From contig NZ_PYMI01000002.1 in NCBI RefSeq assembly GCF_003025595.1, forward strand, positions 558,001-622,000: 64,000 nt of DNA, given 5' to 3'. Of this stretch, positions 43,716 through 52,793 are shown piece after piece. Made by a program: the position numbers and the translations under genes. The notes under the pieces were generated by a model. The model did no database searches. It was not told the origin of the DNA and saw nothing but the letters and a program-made list of their open reading frames with translations. Positions within the stretch are counted from its first letter, which is position 1; each line of letters begins with the position of its first letter. The stretch is from Photobacterium ganghwense (GTDB lineage Bacteria > Pseudomonadota > Gammaproteobacteria > Enterobacterales > Vibrionaceae).

Positions 43716-44849
43716 GTGATGATTCTGACAAACGCAAAACTGGTTCTGCTCAACGAAGTAATGGATGGCACGCTGTATATTGAAGACGGCAAGATTTCCC
43801 GCATTGAAGCGGGGCGGTGTGAACGTGACGCGGCCATCGACTGCCGGGGGGATTATCTTATCCCCGGTCTGGTCGAACTGCATACGGATCATATGGAGAA
43901 GTTCTTCAACCCACGTCCGAATGCTGAATGGCCGGCGCGCTCAGCATTAACGTCATTCGATGCTGTGTGTGCAGCCAGTGGCATCACCACAGTATTGGAT
44001 GCGGTGACTGTGGGTTATGTGAATGATGGCGGCACCCGACTGGCCAACCTGTCGCGCATGGTGGAGGCGGTAAAACATGCCGCAGACTACCGTTGCCGGG
44101 TCGATCATTTGCTGCATTTGCGCTGTGAAGTGCCGAATGTCAGTACCGTCGAGCTGTTCGAATCCTTGTTTGATCCGGACATCGTGAAACTGGTGTCGAT
44201 CATGGATCATTCTCCGGGGCAGCGTCAGTTTGCCACCTTAGCTCAATACCGTGCCTACTATCAGAAGAAATACGGCTGGGATGACAGCACGATGGCAAAA
44301 TTTGAAGCTGAGCAAACGGAAAGCGCGCGTCTTTATTCGGCGGTCAATCGCCAAGCTATCGTGGCAAAATGCCGTGAGGCGGGGGTACCGATGGCCTCCC
44401 ATGACGATGGCCTCGAAAGCCACGTGATGGAGTCTAAACAGGACGGTATGGTGGTGGCCGAGTTTCCGACCACGCTGGACGCCGCCCGGACATCCCATCA
44501 ACAGGGGCTGAAGGTGCTGATGGGCGCGCCAAATGTAGTGCGTGGTGGTTCGCATTCCGGCAATATTGCTGCCTACAAACTGGCAGCGCTGGGAGTGCTG
44601 GATATTCTTTCATCCGACTATTATCCGGCAAGCTTGCTTCAGGCGGCCTTCCAGATTGCAGACATGGAAAATGGCTACGATCTTGCAGGTGCTATTGCAC
44701 TGGTTACGGCCAATCCGGCAGAAGCGCTGGGTATGCGGGACCGTGGTCAGCTGGAGGCAGGCCGGATGGCTGACGTCGTGCGTGTTGAACTGGATCAGGG
44801 ATTTCCTATGGTTAAGCAAGTCTATAAAAACGGCCAGCAGATATACTGA
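43716..44849 (+). CDS. phnM: Alpha-D-ribose 1-methylphosphonate 5-triphosphate diphosphatase
   Basis: A 377-residue amidohydrolase-fold enzyme that removes pyrophosphate from the ribose triphosphate intermediate. Metal-site segments are LVELHTDHMEKFFNPRP (HxDH), HHLRCEVP-like LLHLRCEVP and GVPMASHDDGLESHV. The late segment GAPNVVRGGSHSGN is typical of PhnM. Confidence 0.94.
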   Translation: MMILTNAKLVLLNEVMDGTLYIEDGKISRIEAGRCERDAAIDCRGDYLIPGLVELHTDHMEKFFNPRPNAEWPARSALTSFDAVCAASGITTVLDAVTVGYVNDGGTRLANLSRMVEAVKHAADYRCRVDHLLHLRCEVPNVSTVELFESLFDPDIVKLVSIMDHSPGQRQFATLAQYRAYYQKKYGWDDSTMAKFEAEQTESARLYSAVNRQAIVAKCREAGVPMASHDDGLESHVMESKQDGMVVAEFPTTLDAARTSHQQGLKVLMGAPNVVRGGSHSGNIAAYKLAALGVLDILSSDYYPASLLQAAFQIADMENGYDLAGAIALVTANPAEALGMRDRGQLEAGRMADVVRVELDQGFPMVKQVYKNGQQIY

Positions 44850-44898
44850 TTTTATTATTCCGCGACAGTCTATTTGCTAATTATAAGAGTGGAAAATA

Positions 44899-45444
44899 AT
44901 GGCAAAGTTATTTTATGTGACGGGTCCATCAGGTGCCGGTAAAGACAGCGTGATGAGTTTGATTCGGGTACAGCAACCAGAAAGTCTGCTGGTGGCCCAC
45001 CGTTATATTACCCGGCCGGCACATGCCGGGGGAGAAAACTACATTGAACTGACGCCGGAGGAATTCGAGGTGCGTAAGTCCATGGCACTGTTTGCCATGG
45101 ACTGGGAAGCCAACGGATTTCAGTACGGTATAGGCGCTGAAGTCGATGACTGGCTGACGAAAGGTATCAATGTGATGGTCAACGGGTCGCGGGAATATCT
45201 GCCTCAGGCACTGGAAAAATACGGTAAGCAACTGGTGCCGGTCGTGATTTATGTACCAGAGGAGGTACTGGCACAGCGACTTCGGGCGCGAGGCCGTGAA
45301 AACGATGCCATGATTCAGCAGCGGCTGGCTAGGGCGAAAACTTTTCTGGGGGCTTGTCCGCAAAACAGTATCGTGCTGGATAACAGTGGCTCACTCCGTC
45401 AGACTGTGAATCAGTTTACTCAGGTAGCAGAACAGCTGATATGA
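44899..45444 (+). CDS. phnN: Ribose 1,5-bisphosphate phosphokinase
   Basis: A 181-residue guanylate-kinase-like enzyme that converts ribose 1,5-bisphosphate to PRPP. The P-loop is GPSGAGKDS (~10-18), and RYITRPAHAGGENY is the substrate-binding segment. Its TGA overlaps the ATG of phnP by four bases (ATGA). Confidence 0.93.
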   Translation: MAKLFYVTGPSGAGKDSVMSLIRVQQPESLLVAHRYITRPAHAGGENYIELTPEEFEVRKSMALFAMDWEANGFQYGIGAEVDDWLTKGINVMVNGSREYLPQALEKYGKQLVPVVIYVPEEVLAQRLRARGRENDAMIQQRLARAKTFLGACPQNSIVLDNSGSLRQTVNQFTQVAEQLI

Positions 45445-46256
45445 AATTTACACTTTTAGGGACAGGTAACAGCGCGATGTTGCCGGTGTACGGTTGTGAG
45501 TGTACCGCTTGCCGCCGGGCGATGGATGAACCGAAGTATCGTCGTAACAAAACCTCGGCGATGGTGCAGAACAATGGAAAAACGCTGATTATTGACGCCA
45601 ATTTACCGAATTTACTGGAACGTTTTCCACCAAAGTCGATTGATAGAATCCTGCTGACTCACTATCACATGGATCATGTACACAGCTTGTTTGACCTTAG
45701 GTTTGGCTTTTTCCGCACACAGGAAGAGCGGATTCCGGTCAATGGCCCCCATGACTCACTGGGGTGTGACGACCTCTACAAACATCCCGGTTTATTGGCC
45801 TTTCAGCCGCCATTTAAACCGTTTGAGACTTTTGAATGGGAAGGCATCCGTATCACCACACTGCCTTTGAATCATTCCAAGCCATGTCTGGGTTATGTCT
45901 TTGAATGGCAGGGACGACGACTGGCCTATCTGACTGATACATTTGGGCTAAGCGAACTGGCTCAAAACTGGTTGAAAATGAATCCGGTAGAATGGATGTT
46001 TATTGATTGTGGGTATCCGCCGCAAGCATTTCGGGGTGATGGTGCAGTGAGAAATCACAGTACCGTCGAACAAATACTGGCGATTAAAAAAGAGTGCCAG
46101 CCTGTAAAAGTTGGGCTGATTCACATCGGACATGAGCTGGAAAACTGGGCGCTTAGCCAGCCTGATTGTTTCAGTGAAAACCTGTTTCTGGCTCAAGATG
46201 GACTGTGTGTGACGTTACAATCTGATAATCAATCCGGTATATGTTCTGTGATCTAA
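45441..46256 (+). CDS. phnP: Phosphoribosyl cyclic phosphodiesterase
   Basis: A 271-residue metallo-beta-lactamase-fold enzyme with LLGTGNSAMLP at the start and the metal motif THYHMDHVHSL. It also has the three-cysteine zinc site region YGCECTACRRA (~14-24). PhnP opens the 5-phospho-ribose 1,2-cyclic phosphate made by PhnJ. It closes the phnGHIJKLMNP set; no phnO or phnCDE follows. Confidence 0.93.
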   Translation: MKFTLLGTGNSAMLPVYGCECTACRRAMDEPKYRRNKTSAMVQNNGKTLIIDANLPNLLERFPPKSIDRILLTHYHMDHVHSLFDLRFGFFRTQEERIPVNGPHDSLGCDDLYKHPGLLAFQPPFKPFETFEWEGIRITTLPLNHSKPCLGYVFEWQGRRLAYLTDTFGLSELAQNWLKMNPVEWMFIDCGYPPQAFRGDGAVRNHSTVEQILAIKKECQPVKVGLIHIGHELENWALSQPDCFSENLFLAQDGLCVTLQSDNQSGICSVI

Positions 46257-46358
46257 TCAGACATGTTCTAAACCGATATGTTCTGAACTGATTGGGAAAG
46301 GGACGCACCTGAACATCAGAGTCAGAGACAGGTATTTATCGGATATTACAATTTGTCA

Positions 46359-46391
46359 CTGCCCAGGCAGCGCACACTTCTGACTGGGCAG
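46359..46391. other. Small inverted repeat after phnP
   Basis: CTGCCCAG (46359-46366) and CTGGGCAG (46384-46391) form an 8-bp stem about 100 bases past phnP. No U-tract follows on either strand, so it is a weak candidate for the end of the phn transcript. Confidence 0.4.
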
Positions 46392-46435
46392 ATCTTATCC
46401 TACAGAGATAATGTTTATCTGAAGGCTTTATTTCT

Positions 46436-46633
46436 CTATTTTGGCGCTATTTTTTTGCCTATGGTTCGCAGGATCAGGAGAATCGGCAGATAGACAACGA
46501 TAAGCAGCAGGGTATCCAGCAGGAAAGAGATCTGCTGCTGTTCGAAGAACATATTAACGAGATAATTCTTCAGGGTAATTGCTAGAAAGACGGCTAAAAA
46601 GATAACCGCGAAATCGATAACTTTTCTGTTCAT
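46436..46633 (-). CDS. Small two-helix membrane protein
   Basis: A 65-residue protein with two hydrophobic helices (VIDFAVIFLAVFLAITL and LLDTLLLIVVYLPILLIL) and basic ends (MNRK, GKKIAPK). The ribosome-binding site is weak (AAGTGAAC). No family is recognised. It is convergent with phnP and of typical composition, so it is probably real. Confidence 0.55.
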   Translation of the reverse strand: MNRKVIDFAVIFLAVFLAITLKNYLVNMFFEQQQISFLLDTLLLIVVYLPILLILRTIGKKIAPK

Positions 46634-47121
46634 AGTTCACTTCACATTATGGCTATCATGGATAGCAACAATAAGGCTTTTTATTAGGTCTGAACAATAT
46701 ATTGCATTTGATAGCATAGGCAAAAACGTCAGCCTGATAAGCAAACTTGGAAAATACCTTAAATTCAAACCTAAAACCAACCGGATCCTCATACTTTAGG
46801 TACTTAGGGAATGGTTGCTCTCGTGGGTATATGTTTTTAACAACATGTCTCTTTGCGCGATGCGTTGGAAATTCGCTACCGAACCGGACAACCGGTATTA
46901 CTCGGAACGAAAGAACGCCTTGAAGGGGGGGAGCCTGATAATGACTTTTACCATGCGCTGCTCGGGAAACACTTGGCGGCAAACCCTTTGCGGCAGACTT
47001 GGCCTAGTCAGGCTAGATTGCGTGCGTGAGCCAAGCTCTAAAAAAGACGGCGACCAGTAAGGTCGCCGTTTTCATGTTTATCTGTTTAGCGCATACGATC
47101 AGTGATTGGGCTCAGCCGGTA
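46634..47121. other. Intergenic gap with possible gene remnant and terminator
   Basis: On the plus strand, 46841-47029 is a stop-to-stop frame of 62 codons without a start. Its protein-like composition (RYRTGQPVLLGTKERLEG, NDFYHALLGKHLAANPLR) suggests the tail of a decayed gene. The bidirectional terminator at 47047-47072 follows. The rest is AT-rich with nothing recognised. Confidence 0.4.
47047..47072. terminator. Bidirectional rho-independent terminator
   Basis: The stem ACGGCGACC / GGTCGCCGT with loop AGTAA has an A-run on the left and a T-run on the right, so it can stop transcription from either side. It serves the leftward pilin gene that ends at 47122. Confidence 0.85.
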
Positions 47122-47682
47122 TTATTCGCAAGGAATGATTTCCAGTGTGTAGCCTGCATTAGCACTTTCCGGGTGCTGATAACGGATGTAGCAGTTATCA
47201 CGAATCATCAGCGGGGGACGTTGCTGAGCAGCATAATCCAGATTGTTCTTTTCAGTAATAATGAGTGCGTTGTCATTATCAATCCGAGTAATGCCCCAAT
47301 CTTTATCCTGATAATAGTGTTTATTAATCCCATCAACGAGCGTTGTTAGTGTGTAAAAATCTGATTCCGGATAGCCATATCGGAAAATACAGCGCTCAGC
47401 TCCGCCTTTTTCACAACCAGGAATTGGAATTGATTCTGCCTTATAGTTACCGTCATCAGTCGCTTTATTCGTGATATATGCGACACTTTCCAGCCCAGCA
47501 ACGGCCATTTTACCGTAACCCACGCTAAGACCTGCGTGAATGGCACCTTTAAGACCCTCCAGGGCCGCATTTCGGGCATCATTCTGCACATTGAGAAATC
47601 GAGGGGCGGCTGTTACGGCAATAATACCCAGAATGACAATCACGACTACCAGTTCAATCAGGGTAAAACCATTTCTATTCAT
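47122..47682 (-). CDS. MSHA-type type IV pilin-like protein
   Basis: A 186-residue prepilin. The cleavage motif is MNRNG^FTLIEL (Glu at mature position 5) with the hydrophobic helix VVVIVILGIIAVTAAP. A conserved stretch RNAALEGLKGAIHAGLSVGYGKMAVAG aligns with the pilins at 15974 and 18583 (partly shown). Cysteine pairs occur in IPGCEKGGAERCIF and near the C-terminus (IRDNCYI, EIIPCE). No pilus assembly genes are nearby. Confidence 0.88.
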   Translation of the reverse strand: MNRNGFTLIELVVVIVILGIIAVTAAPRFLNVQNDARNAALEGLKGAIHAGLSVGYGKMAVAGLESVAYITNKATDDGNYKAESIPIPGCEKGGAERCIFRYGYPESDFYTLTTLVDGINKHYYQDKDWGITRIDNDNALIITEKNNLDYAAQQRPPLMIRDNCYIRYQHPESANAGYTLEIIPCE

Positions 47683-47931
47683 ATTGTTGGCATTCCGTCG
47701 AGTAATTATTCCATTGGCGTCAATTTAATGGCGGGAGGGTGTGCCGTCAACGCAATTTTGGAACGGAGAGCAAAAATGTGAAGGTAGAACAATATTAAGA
47801 TGGAATCCGCCTCTGATAATGCTCTAAAGGTATTTGTCACTGGGATAGTAATATCTCTTTAGTGTTAAATATCAATAGTGAGAAGGAGGTTAGGTATATG
47901 GACTCAGTTCGAAACTAAGGCGGAAAAACCA

Positions 47932-48339
47932 TTACTCACAGCTAATTTTGAGACTCTGAGGATATTCGTAGGCCGTCACTGTGTCATGGTCAAAGCGAAA
48001 CAGCCAGGAAGCGGAGTCCGTTAGAGAAACCTGCCAGCCTGTTGTGGCTGTTTGCTGTATTTTTAGCAAAGGTGGCTGGCTGTTTTCCAGCACAAAGGGA
48101 TGGGTAGGGTGAAAAATGGTTTTTAATGGCGCAAGATCCTTCTCGGCACTGTTGATAAGGATTGTCAGCTTTTCTTTTAACGATTCATGCGATAGCTGAC
48201 AACCCTGGGATTGCGAAATTAAATACACGCTACCCAGAGCATCATCTTCAAAAAGGAGACGTTCTTCTGCGCTGCAGGCTACCAGCGAACAGACCCAACC
48301 CGGAATAAACCAGTGCAGAAAAGCGTGCCTTTTTTTCAT
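47932..48339 (-). CDS. Hypothetical lipoprotein, partner of the CHAT-like lipoprotein
   Basis: A 135-residue predicted lipoprotein with lipobox LVAC (C22) and an AGGAG ribosome-binding site. No family is recognised. It lies 23 bases downstream of the 891-residue lipoprotein gene in the same direction, so they form an operon. Its mature part is beta-rich by composition, with two cysteines beyond the lipobox (QGCQL, KISCE). Confidence 0.65.
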   Translation of the reverse strand: MKKRHAFLHWFIPGWVCSLVACSAEERLLFEDDALGSVYLISQSQGCQLSHESLKEKLTILINSAEKDLAPLKTIFHPTHPFVLENSQPPLLKIQQTATTGWQVSLTDSASWLFRFDHDTVTAYEYPQSLKISCE

Positions 48340-48362
48340 ATGATGCTCCTGGGCGTCAGTGA

Positions 48363-51038
48363 TTATTCGACCGTGATGTCATCAACCAGTATGGCGGTAT
48401 CGTAAATACTGTCACCTTTATCGGAAGAGTAAACCGACAGTTTGACGCGCTGACCTGCCAGTTCCGATATATCGATAGATTCATTCTTCCATTCTGTTTT
48501 ATAAACATCCCCTTGATCAAAGTGGATGTCAGAAGGAAGCAGCCCGCCTTCGGTGCAAAGCTGGTTTACACTGGTTTTGAAGCTTTTACATGTCGTGGAA
48601 TCTTCATTGCATACGGTAACGCTGAAGGAATCATCATACTCGGTATGACAGTATTCACGGAATTCTTCAGAGAACATTTTCCAGTTAAACCGCAGCGTTT
48701 TTGCGCTTGATACCAGACAGGCTGTTTGTTCGATGGTCCCTGATGTGGTGGTGAAACCCAGTCCGGTTGACACAATGCCCATAAAATTGCCACCAGTGGG
48801 TTTCGTCACGCCTAACTGTGTCACGACCCTGCCATCGCCGTCTTTAGACCATACGCCAAGCACACCGTCTTCAAAGTCCAGGTTAGTGAGCGAGCCGTAC
48901 GGCAGTTTCAGGTTATCTGCGCCCGTAGTGACAAGCTTGGCATCCGTTGCGCTGCCGTCGCTGGCACCGTATGTGGATTTGGCCACTGTCACTGCTTCGC
49001 CGAAGGTAGAATCATTGTTTAGCATTTCCTGCAAAATGGTATTTGTGGTGTTTTGAGCGTAAGTCGATAACACGTAGTCATCGTATCCAAGAATGGCTCC
49101 GGCCCCTTTTGCCATAAGGACATTGGCCAGGGAGTTGTTATGCATAGATCGACAAGCTGACAGTGCCACCAAGCTATTTGGCAATGTCGTTAAATAATGA
49201 TCAAAGAAAGACGGCAGTACAACCAGCAAGCCACCAGGGCCAATAGCCAGTCGCTTCATGTGCAGGTCTTCTTCATATCCGCTGATGTTATAAGAACCGT
49301 CGTCATTTTGCGGCAACGCAATACCGGTATAAATAGCGACCAGTGAGAGTGCTCCTTTCAGAAAATCATTTGGGCCCCATTCATCTTTCCATAAGCTGAG
49401 TAGGCCGTTGTAATAATTGTCCCCATGCGTGGAAAGGTGAATATATCCATACAGGCTGAAATCTTTGTAGCTGTCCAGGGTTACGTTGACAGTCCCATCG
49501 TTGATCAGCTCTTTATCCGCAGATAACTGGCAGGAATTTGCAGATTTCAATGTTTGCCACACTGAATGGTAATCATCGGTAGAGCCAAAGTTATTGGCTG
49601 GACTGACATTCGGGTTATTGATGAAAGGGCTGACAATGACGGCACGGGAGCTTTTAATCCGGTTATCTTCTGCCGCTTTTAAGCCAGAGATAGCGCTCTT
49701 AGATTGGTTGATACTGGTATGAATTGCTGTAACGGATTGGCTGTGACGTGCCTGATCGTCATAGCTGTAATATTGTGTGGTGAAAGTGGCCTTCAAAACC
49801 GGAGGTTGTCCCTCATTTCTGCGAAGCTCCACCCCGGATTTTGAGCCGGCAATCACCGGATGGTACAGGCCCAATATCCCTTTGTCATCGACCCACCACA
49901 ACCCGCTGTCAGGCGATAAGCCCGAAGCTCCAATCGCCGGGTTGGTCTGCATTTTTTCATAAGCGGCTTGTGCGGCGGCTTTGACATCACTGCCGGCTTC
50001 AAGACTGTTATCAATTAGCAGTTTGACGGAATCTGCCAACATGACTGCACTGGTTACATCCGCATTATCATAGCTGTCTGCACCCCAGAGGCACAGCTTT
50101 TCAGACTGGTAGCTGACAGCGTTTGTGTCCGTCAGTTTGGCGCGATAACAGATGCTGCCAACATTCGTCGCCTGTGCGTCAAATTTCGCAGTAAAGATAC
50201 CGTCACCCTGGATTTCATCGGGTAAAACACCATCGTCAGAAAGAGTCGCAATCTCCTGATTGGCGCTATCGACCAACGTAATGGTCGGGTTGTTCGGATT
50301 ATTCGTACCAATCGTGACAATGACAGATTTCGGATTTTGCCCTAAGTAAAGAGTGGTCGTATCAAACTGTAGGGGCGTAATAAAATCAATGTTCGGGTAA
50401 TAAGTGATGTCTGTGGAGATGGAAAGGGATGTATCGTCGTCAGAGATCGCTGAGACATCGATGGTATTATCACCTTCTGCTAGAGCGATTTCTGCTTGCC
50501 AGCTATCTGCAATACCGGCGTCATAAGTGATACCTGTGGTCATGTTAATGACCTTAATGGATTTAAGCGGATGATCTGAAGTCACAGAGCCGCCAATCAC
50601 GACCAGGTGTTGATCCGTTATTTTAATGCTTTGCCCTAACCCTTGCAGAGCCAGTGACAGCGAATGCTCAGCCGGGATCAGTGTCACCTCAATGTCGTCG
50701 CTGCTGCTTGTCCCGTCGGAAAATGCAGCGGTCACCGTAAAGTGCAACGTAACCTTGTCGTAGATATCCGGGGCGATAAAGGAGGCATTATTCTCGCTGT
50801 CAGTCTTGATGGAAACTTGCAGTGGGTCGCTTTCAGCCTGAGTCCACCTGACGGAGGAGAGGTTGCTAACGTCAGTTGAAAACGTCGGTGTTAACTGAAC
50901 AGATTTTTTGCCGTAAGCAGACACGTCTGCACCAGCGTAGATATTGGGCTTGTTGTCTGTGGGAGAGGATTTCGCATCATCACCGCCACAGGCCGACAAC
51001 ATAAACAGGCAAGCCGCAAGGTAGGCTTTTTCACGCAT
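48363..51038 (-). CDS. Large lipoprotein with Ig-like domains and caspase/CHAT-like dyad
   Basis: An 891-residue predicted lipoprotein (lipobox LSAC, C17). Residues ~30-320 look like two or three Ig-like/PKD-like beta domains (TVTAAFSDGTSS, IQGDGIFTAKFD). Residues ~460-700 contain YIHLSTHGDNYY (H538) and LVALSACRSMHNN (C629), then MAKGAGAILGYDD. This is the His/Cys pattern of CHAT and gingipain-like clan CD peptidases. Residues ~715-891 resemble a 'choice-of-anchor' beta-sandwich domain (FEDGVLGVWSKDG, DDSFSVTV). The function is unknown; a surface or periplasmic cysteine protease is a reasonable guess. It is first in a two-gene operon. Confidence 0.75.
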   Translation of the reverse strand: MREKAYLAACLFMLSACGGDDAKSSPTDNKPNIYAGADVSAYGKKSVQLTPTFSTDVSNLSSVRWTQAESDPLQVSIKTDSENNASFIAPDIYDKVTLHFTVTAAFSDGTSSSDDIEVTLIPAEHSLSLALQGLGQSIKITDQHLVVIGGSVTSDHPLKSIKVINMTTGITYDAGIADSWQAEIALAEGDNTIDVSAISDDDTSLSISTDITYYPNIDFITPLQFDTTTLYLGQNPKSVIVTIGTNNPNNPTITLVDSANQEIATLSDDGVLPDEIQGDGIFTAKFDAQATNVGSICYRAKLTDTNAVSYQSEKLCLWGADSYDNADVTSAVMLADSVKLLIDNSLEAGSDVKAAAQAAYEKMQTNPAIGASGLSPDSGLWWVDDKGILGLYHPVIAGSKSGVELRRNEGQPPVLKATFTTQYYSYDDQARHSQSVTAIHTSINQSKSAISGLKAAEDNRIKSSRAVIVSPFINNPNVSPANNFGSTDDYHSVWQTLKSANSCQLSADKELINDGTVNVTLDSYKDFSLYGYIHLSTHGDNYYNGLLSLWKDEWGPNDFLKGALSLVAIYTGIALPQNDDGSYNISGYEEDLHMKRLAIGPGGLLVVLPSFFDHYLTTLPNSLVALSACRSMHNNSLANVLMAKGAGAILGYDDYVLSTYAQNTTNTILQEMLNNDSTFGEAVTVAKSTYGASDGSATDAKLVTTGADNLKLPYGSLTNLDFEDGVLGVWSKDGDGRVVTQLGVTKPTGGNFMGIVSTGLGFTTTSGTIEQTACLVSSAKTLRFNWKMFSEEFREYCHTEYDDSFSVTVCNEDSTTCKSFKTSVNQLCTEGGLLPSDIHFDQGDVYKTEWKNESIDISELAGQRVKLSVYSSDKGDSIYDTAILVDDITVE

Positions 51039-51440
51039 TCAAACACTCCATTGTCAGTTTGTGATTTTAATATTCATCGGGTTGCATTTTAAGTACGTAA
51101 CTATATGTGATAGTGATGAGTTTGGGGAGGTTATGCTTTTCGATGCAGTGATACTTTTAACATATTGATTTCAGGAATTAATCATGCGTTTGCTCATGTT
51201 TTTTGTGCATAAAACTGCCTCATAAAAATCATGATATGGAAGTGGCGTCACAAAAATGCTTTGCCTGAGGGGTGAAAATATTTGAATGAAATCGATTTTA
51301 TTGAGCGATATTGCGCTCAGGGCTGAACATTTATTTGTACAGGGAATCGATTCCTGGCAACAGCCCGCAATATTTCCGAACTGCCTCGCGTCTAATCGTC
51401 CGACTAAATAAGCGGGAAAATAATGGGTCCAGTTATAGGA
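51039..51440. other. Intergenic gap
   Basis: These 402 bases are AT-rich and upstream of the CHAT-like lipoprotein operon. They should contain its promoter. No gene or strong structure was seen. Confidence 0.5.
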
Positions 51441-52235
51441 TCAGGAATGAGGGTCAATCCCTAAGGTAATGGCGTGCTGATTACGCTGTAAGTACACGAT
51501 GTCGTCGAGATAACTCAGATGATGCCCCTCGGCAATATGCGCCTGAAATTGTGGATTGCCACTGTCTGCTTCAGCTTGCATAAAATCGACCAGCGCTTGG
51601 AGGCGGATAATCATAGTCTCAACCAACTGTGAACGCTGCTGAAGGTCTGCACCGTACCCGTCGCAGAAGCACAAGGCCCGTTGTATCTGATCCTGTAAGT
51701 TGCCCATTTTGTCATTTTTATGGGTCTTAAAGGGAGCCCAGCAATAGATCGAATAGGCTAAATCCCACAGACGCGGAGCGGGATGGGCAGTATCGAAATC
51801 AAAAATGCCAACCACTTTGTTGCCTTTCAAAACCACGTTATACGGCGTGAAATCACCATGACAGATGACCTCGGGTGGTGTGCGACCAGGTAGCATCCAC
51901 TGGCACGAAAAGTCGGGATAGGCGCTCAGGAATGTTGTACTGGCGTCATGGAGCTGCCGCAATAGCCGAGCTGCAGAAAACAGCGCTTCTTCAGTTGCAA
52001 TGGCGCCTCGAAGCGGGTAATTGAATGTATCGCCTTCAAGGTAACTGAGTACCTCATTACTTTCATCTATCCCCACTACAGCAGGGCATTGATGAAAACC
52101 TTGGCTATGCAGGTGGGTAAGCAGTAAATGGACGGTGTGAGACCATGGATTCATCGGTCGAATCACAGTGTTTTGTTTACGAAATATGACGCCATCTCGG
52201 CCGCCCTGGAGTGCCTTTGGTGTGTGCCTGGTCAA
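51441..52235 (-). CDS. Aminoglycoside phosphotransferase-family kinase
   Basis: A 264-residue APH/choline-kinase-fold protein. The catalytic loop is CHGDFTPYNVV (H126, D128, N133) and the metal-binding aspartate is D146 in GIFDFDTA. It begins at a TTG codon with AAGGAG eight bases upstream. The N-terminal GGRDGVIFRKQNTVIRPMNPW fits the family (partly shown), so the TTG is preferred over an internal ATG. The substrate is unknown; most members of this kind are not resistance enzymes. Confidence 0.82.
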   Translation of the reverse strand: MTRHTPKALQGGRDGVIFRKQNTVIRPMNPWSHTVHLLLTHLHSQGFHQCPAVVGIDESNEVLSYLEGDTFNYPLRGAIATEEALFSAARLLRQLHDASTTFLSAYPDFSCQWMLPGRTPPEVICHGDFTPYNVVLKGNKVVGIFDFDTAHPAPRLWDLAYSIYCWAPFKTHKNDKMGNLQDQIQRALCFCDGYGADLQQRSQLVETMIIRLQALVDFMQAEADSGNPQFQAHIAEGHHLSYLDDIVYLQRNQHAITLGIDPHS

Positions 52236-52442
52236 TGAATCACTCCTTGTTCATTCAACTATTCATCATTGGAAGACACGAATTCTGTCGTTTTAATTAA
52301 ACAAAAGAAAGGCAACTGCTGGTGTTTATAAACACTGTTTGCTGCGGTTTAGAGCGACGTCAACTTTTATGAAGTCACTGCTACTTAAATACACCATACC
52401 TATATACATGCCCAGAAACATGAGAGCGAACGATATATATGA

Positions 52443-52793
52443 TCAGGCCATTGCAGGATTCAGCTTCATCCATCCCAGAAGCAAAACGAAGGCGCAGCAC
52501 AACCAGGTGACTGTTGCCAGCGATAGCGTCCAGGTTAAGCTAAAGCGATAACTCAAGTAATACACGGCTATCAGGTAGGCTGCGTAGGGAATCAAGGAAT
52601 AAAGACCAAACAATGCAGTCGTTCTGAGCTCCTCCATGGTGCGTTCTACTCCCACAATATAATGGGCAATCAACGCGAAAGTGGGGAACAGGGGGACAAG
52701 CCCGGCAATGAAGAAGCTTTTGCTTTTCGACAATAATGCAATCAGGAGCACGGCCGCTGCGCCCAGTAAGCATTTAAGAAATAATGCAACCAC
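52443..52793 (-). CDS. glpM: GlpM family membrane protein
   Basis: A 116-residue protein with four hydrophobic helices. LKCLLGAAAVLLIALLSKSK and FFIAGLVPLFPTFALIAHYI match the GlpM family of small inner-membrane proteins, linked in Pseudomonas to alginate and glycerol metabolism. The start is GTG with a GGGAGAG site. No related genes are nearby. Confidence 0.82.
   Translation of the reverse strand: MVALFLKCLLGAAAVLLIALLSKSKSFFIAGLVPLFPTFALIAHYIVGVERTMEELRTTALFGLYSLIPYAAYLIAVYYLSYRFSLTWTLSLATVTWLCCAFVLLLGWMKLNPAMA

Noticed and set aside
46815..47060. 81-codon frame with an ATG in the gap after the small membrane protein
   Set aside because: It extends through the terminator hairpin and its composition is poorer than that of the alternative start-less frame.
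51441..52235. Aminoglycoside resistance gene
   Set aside because: Only the general APH-fold kinase motifs are seen; most such chromosomal proteins have other or unknown substrates.
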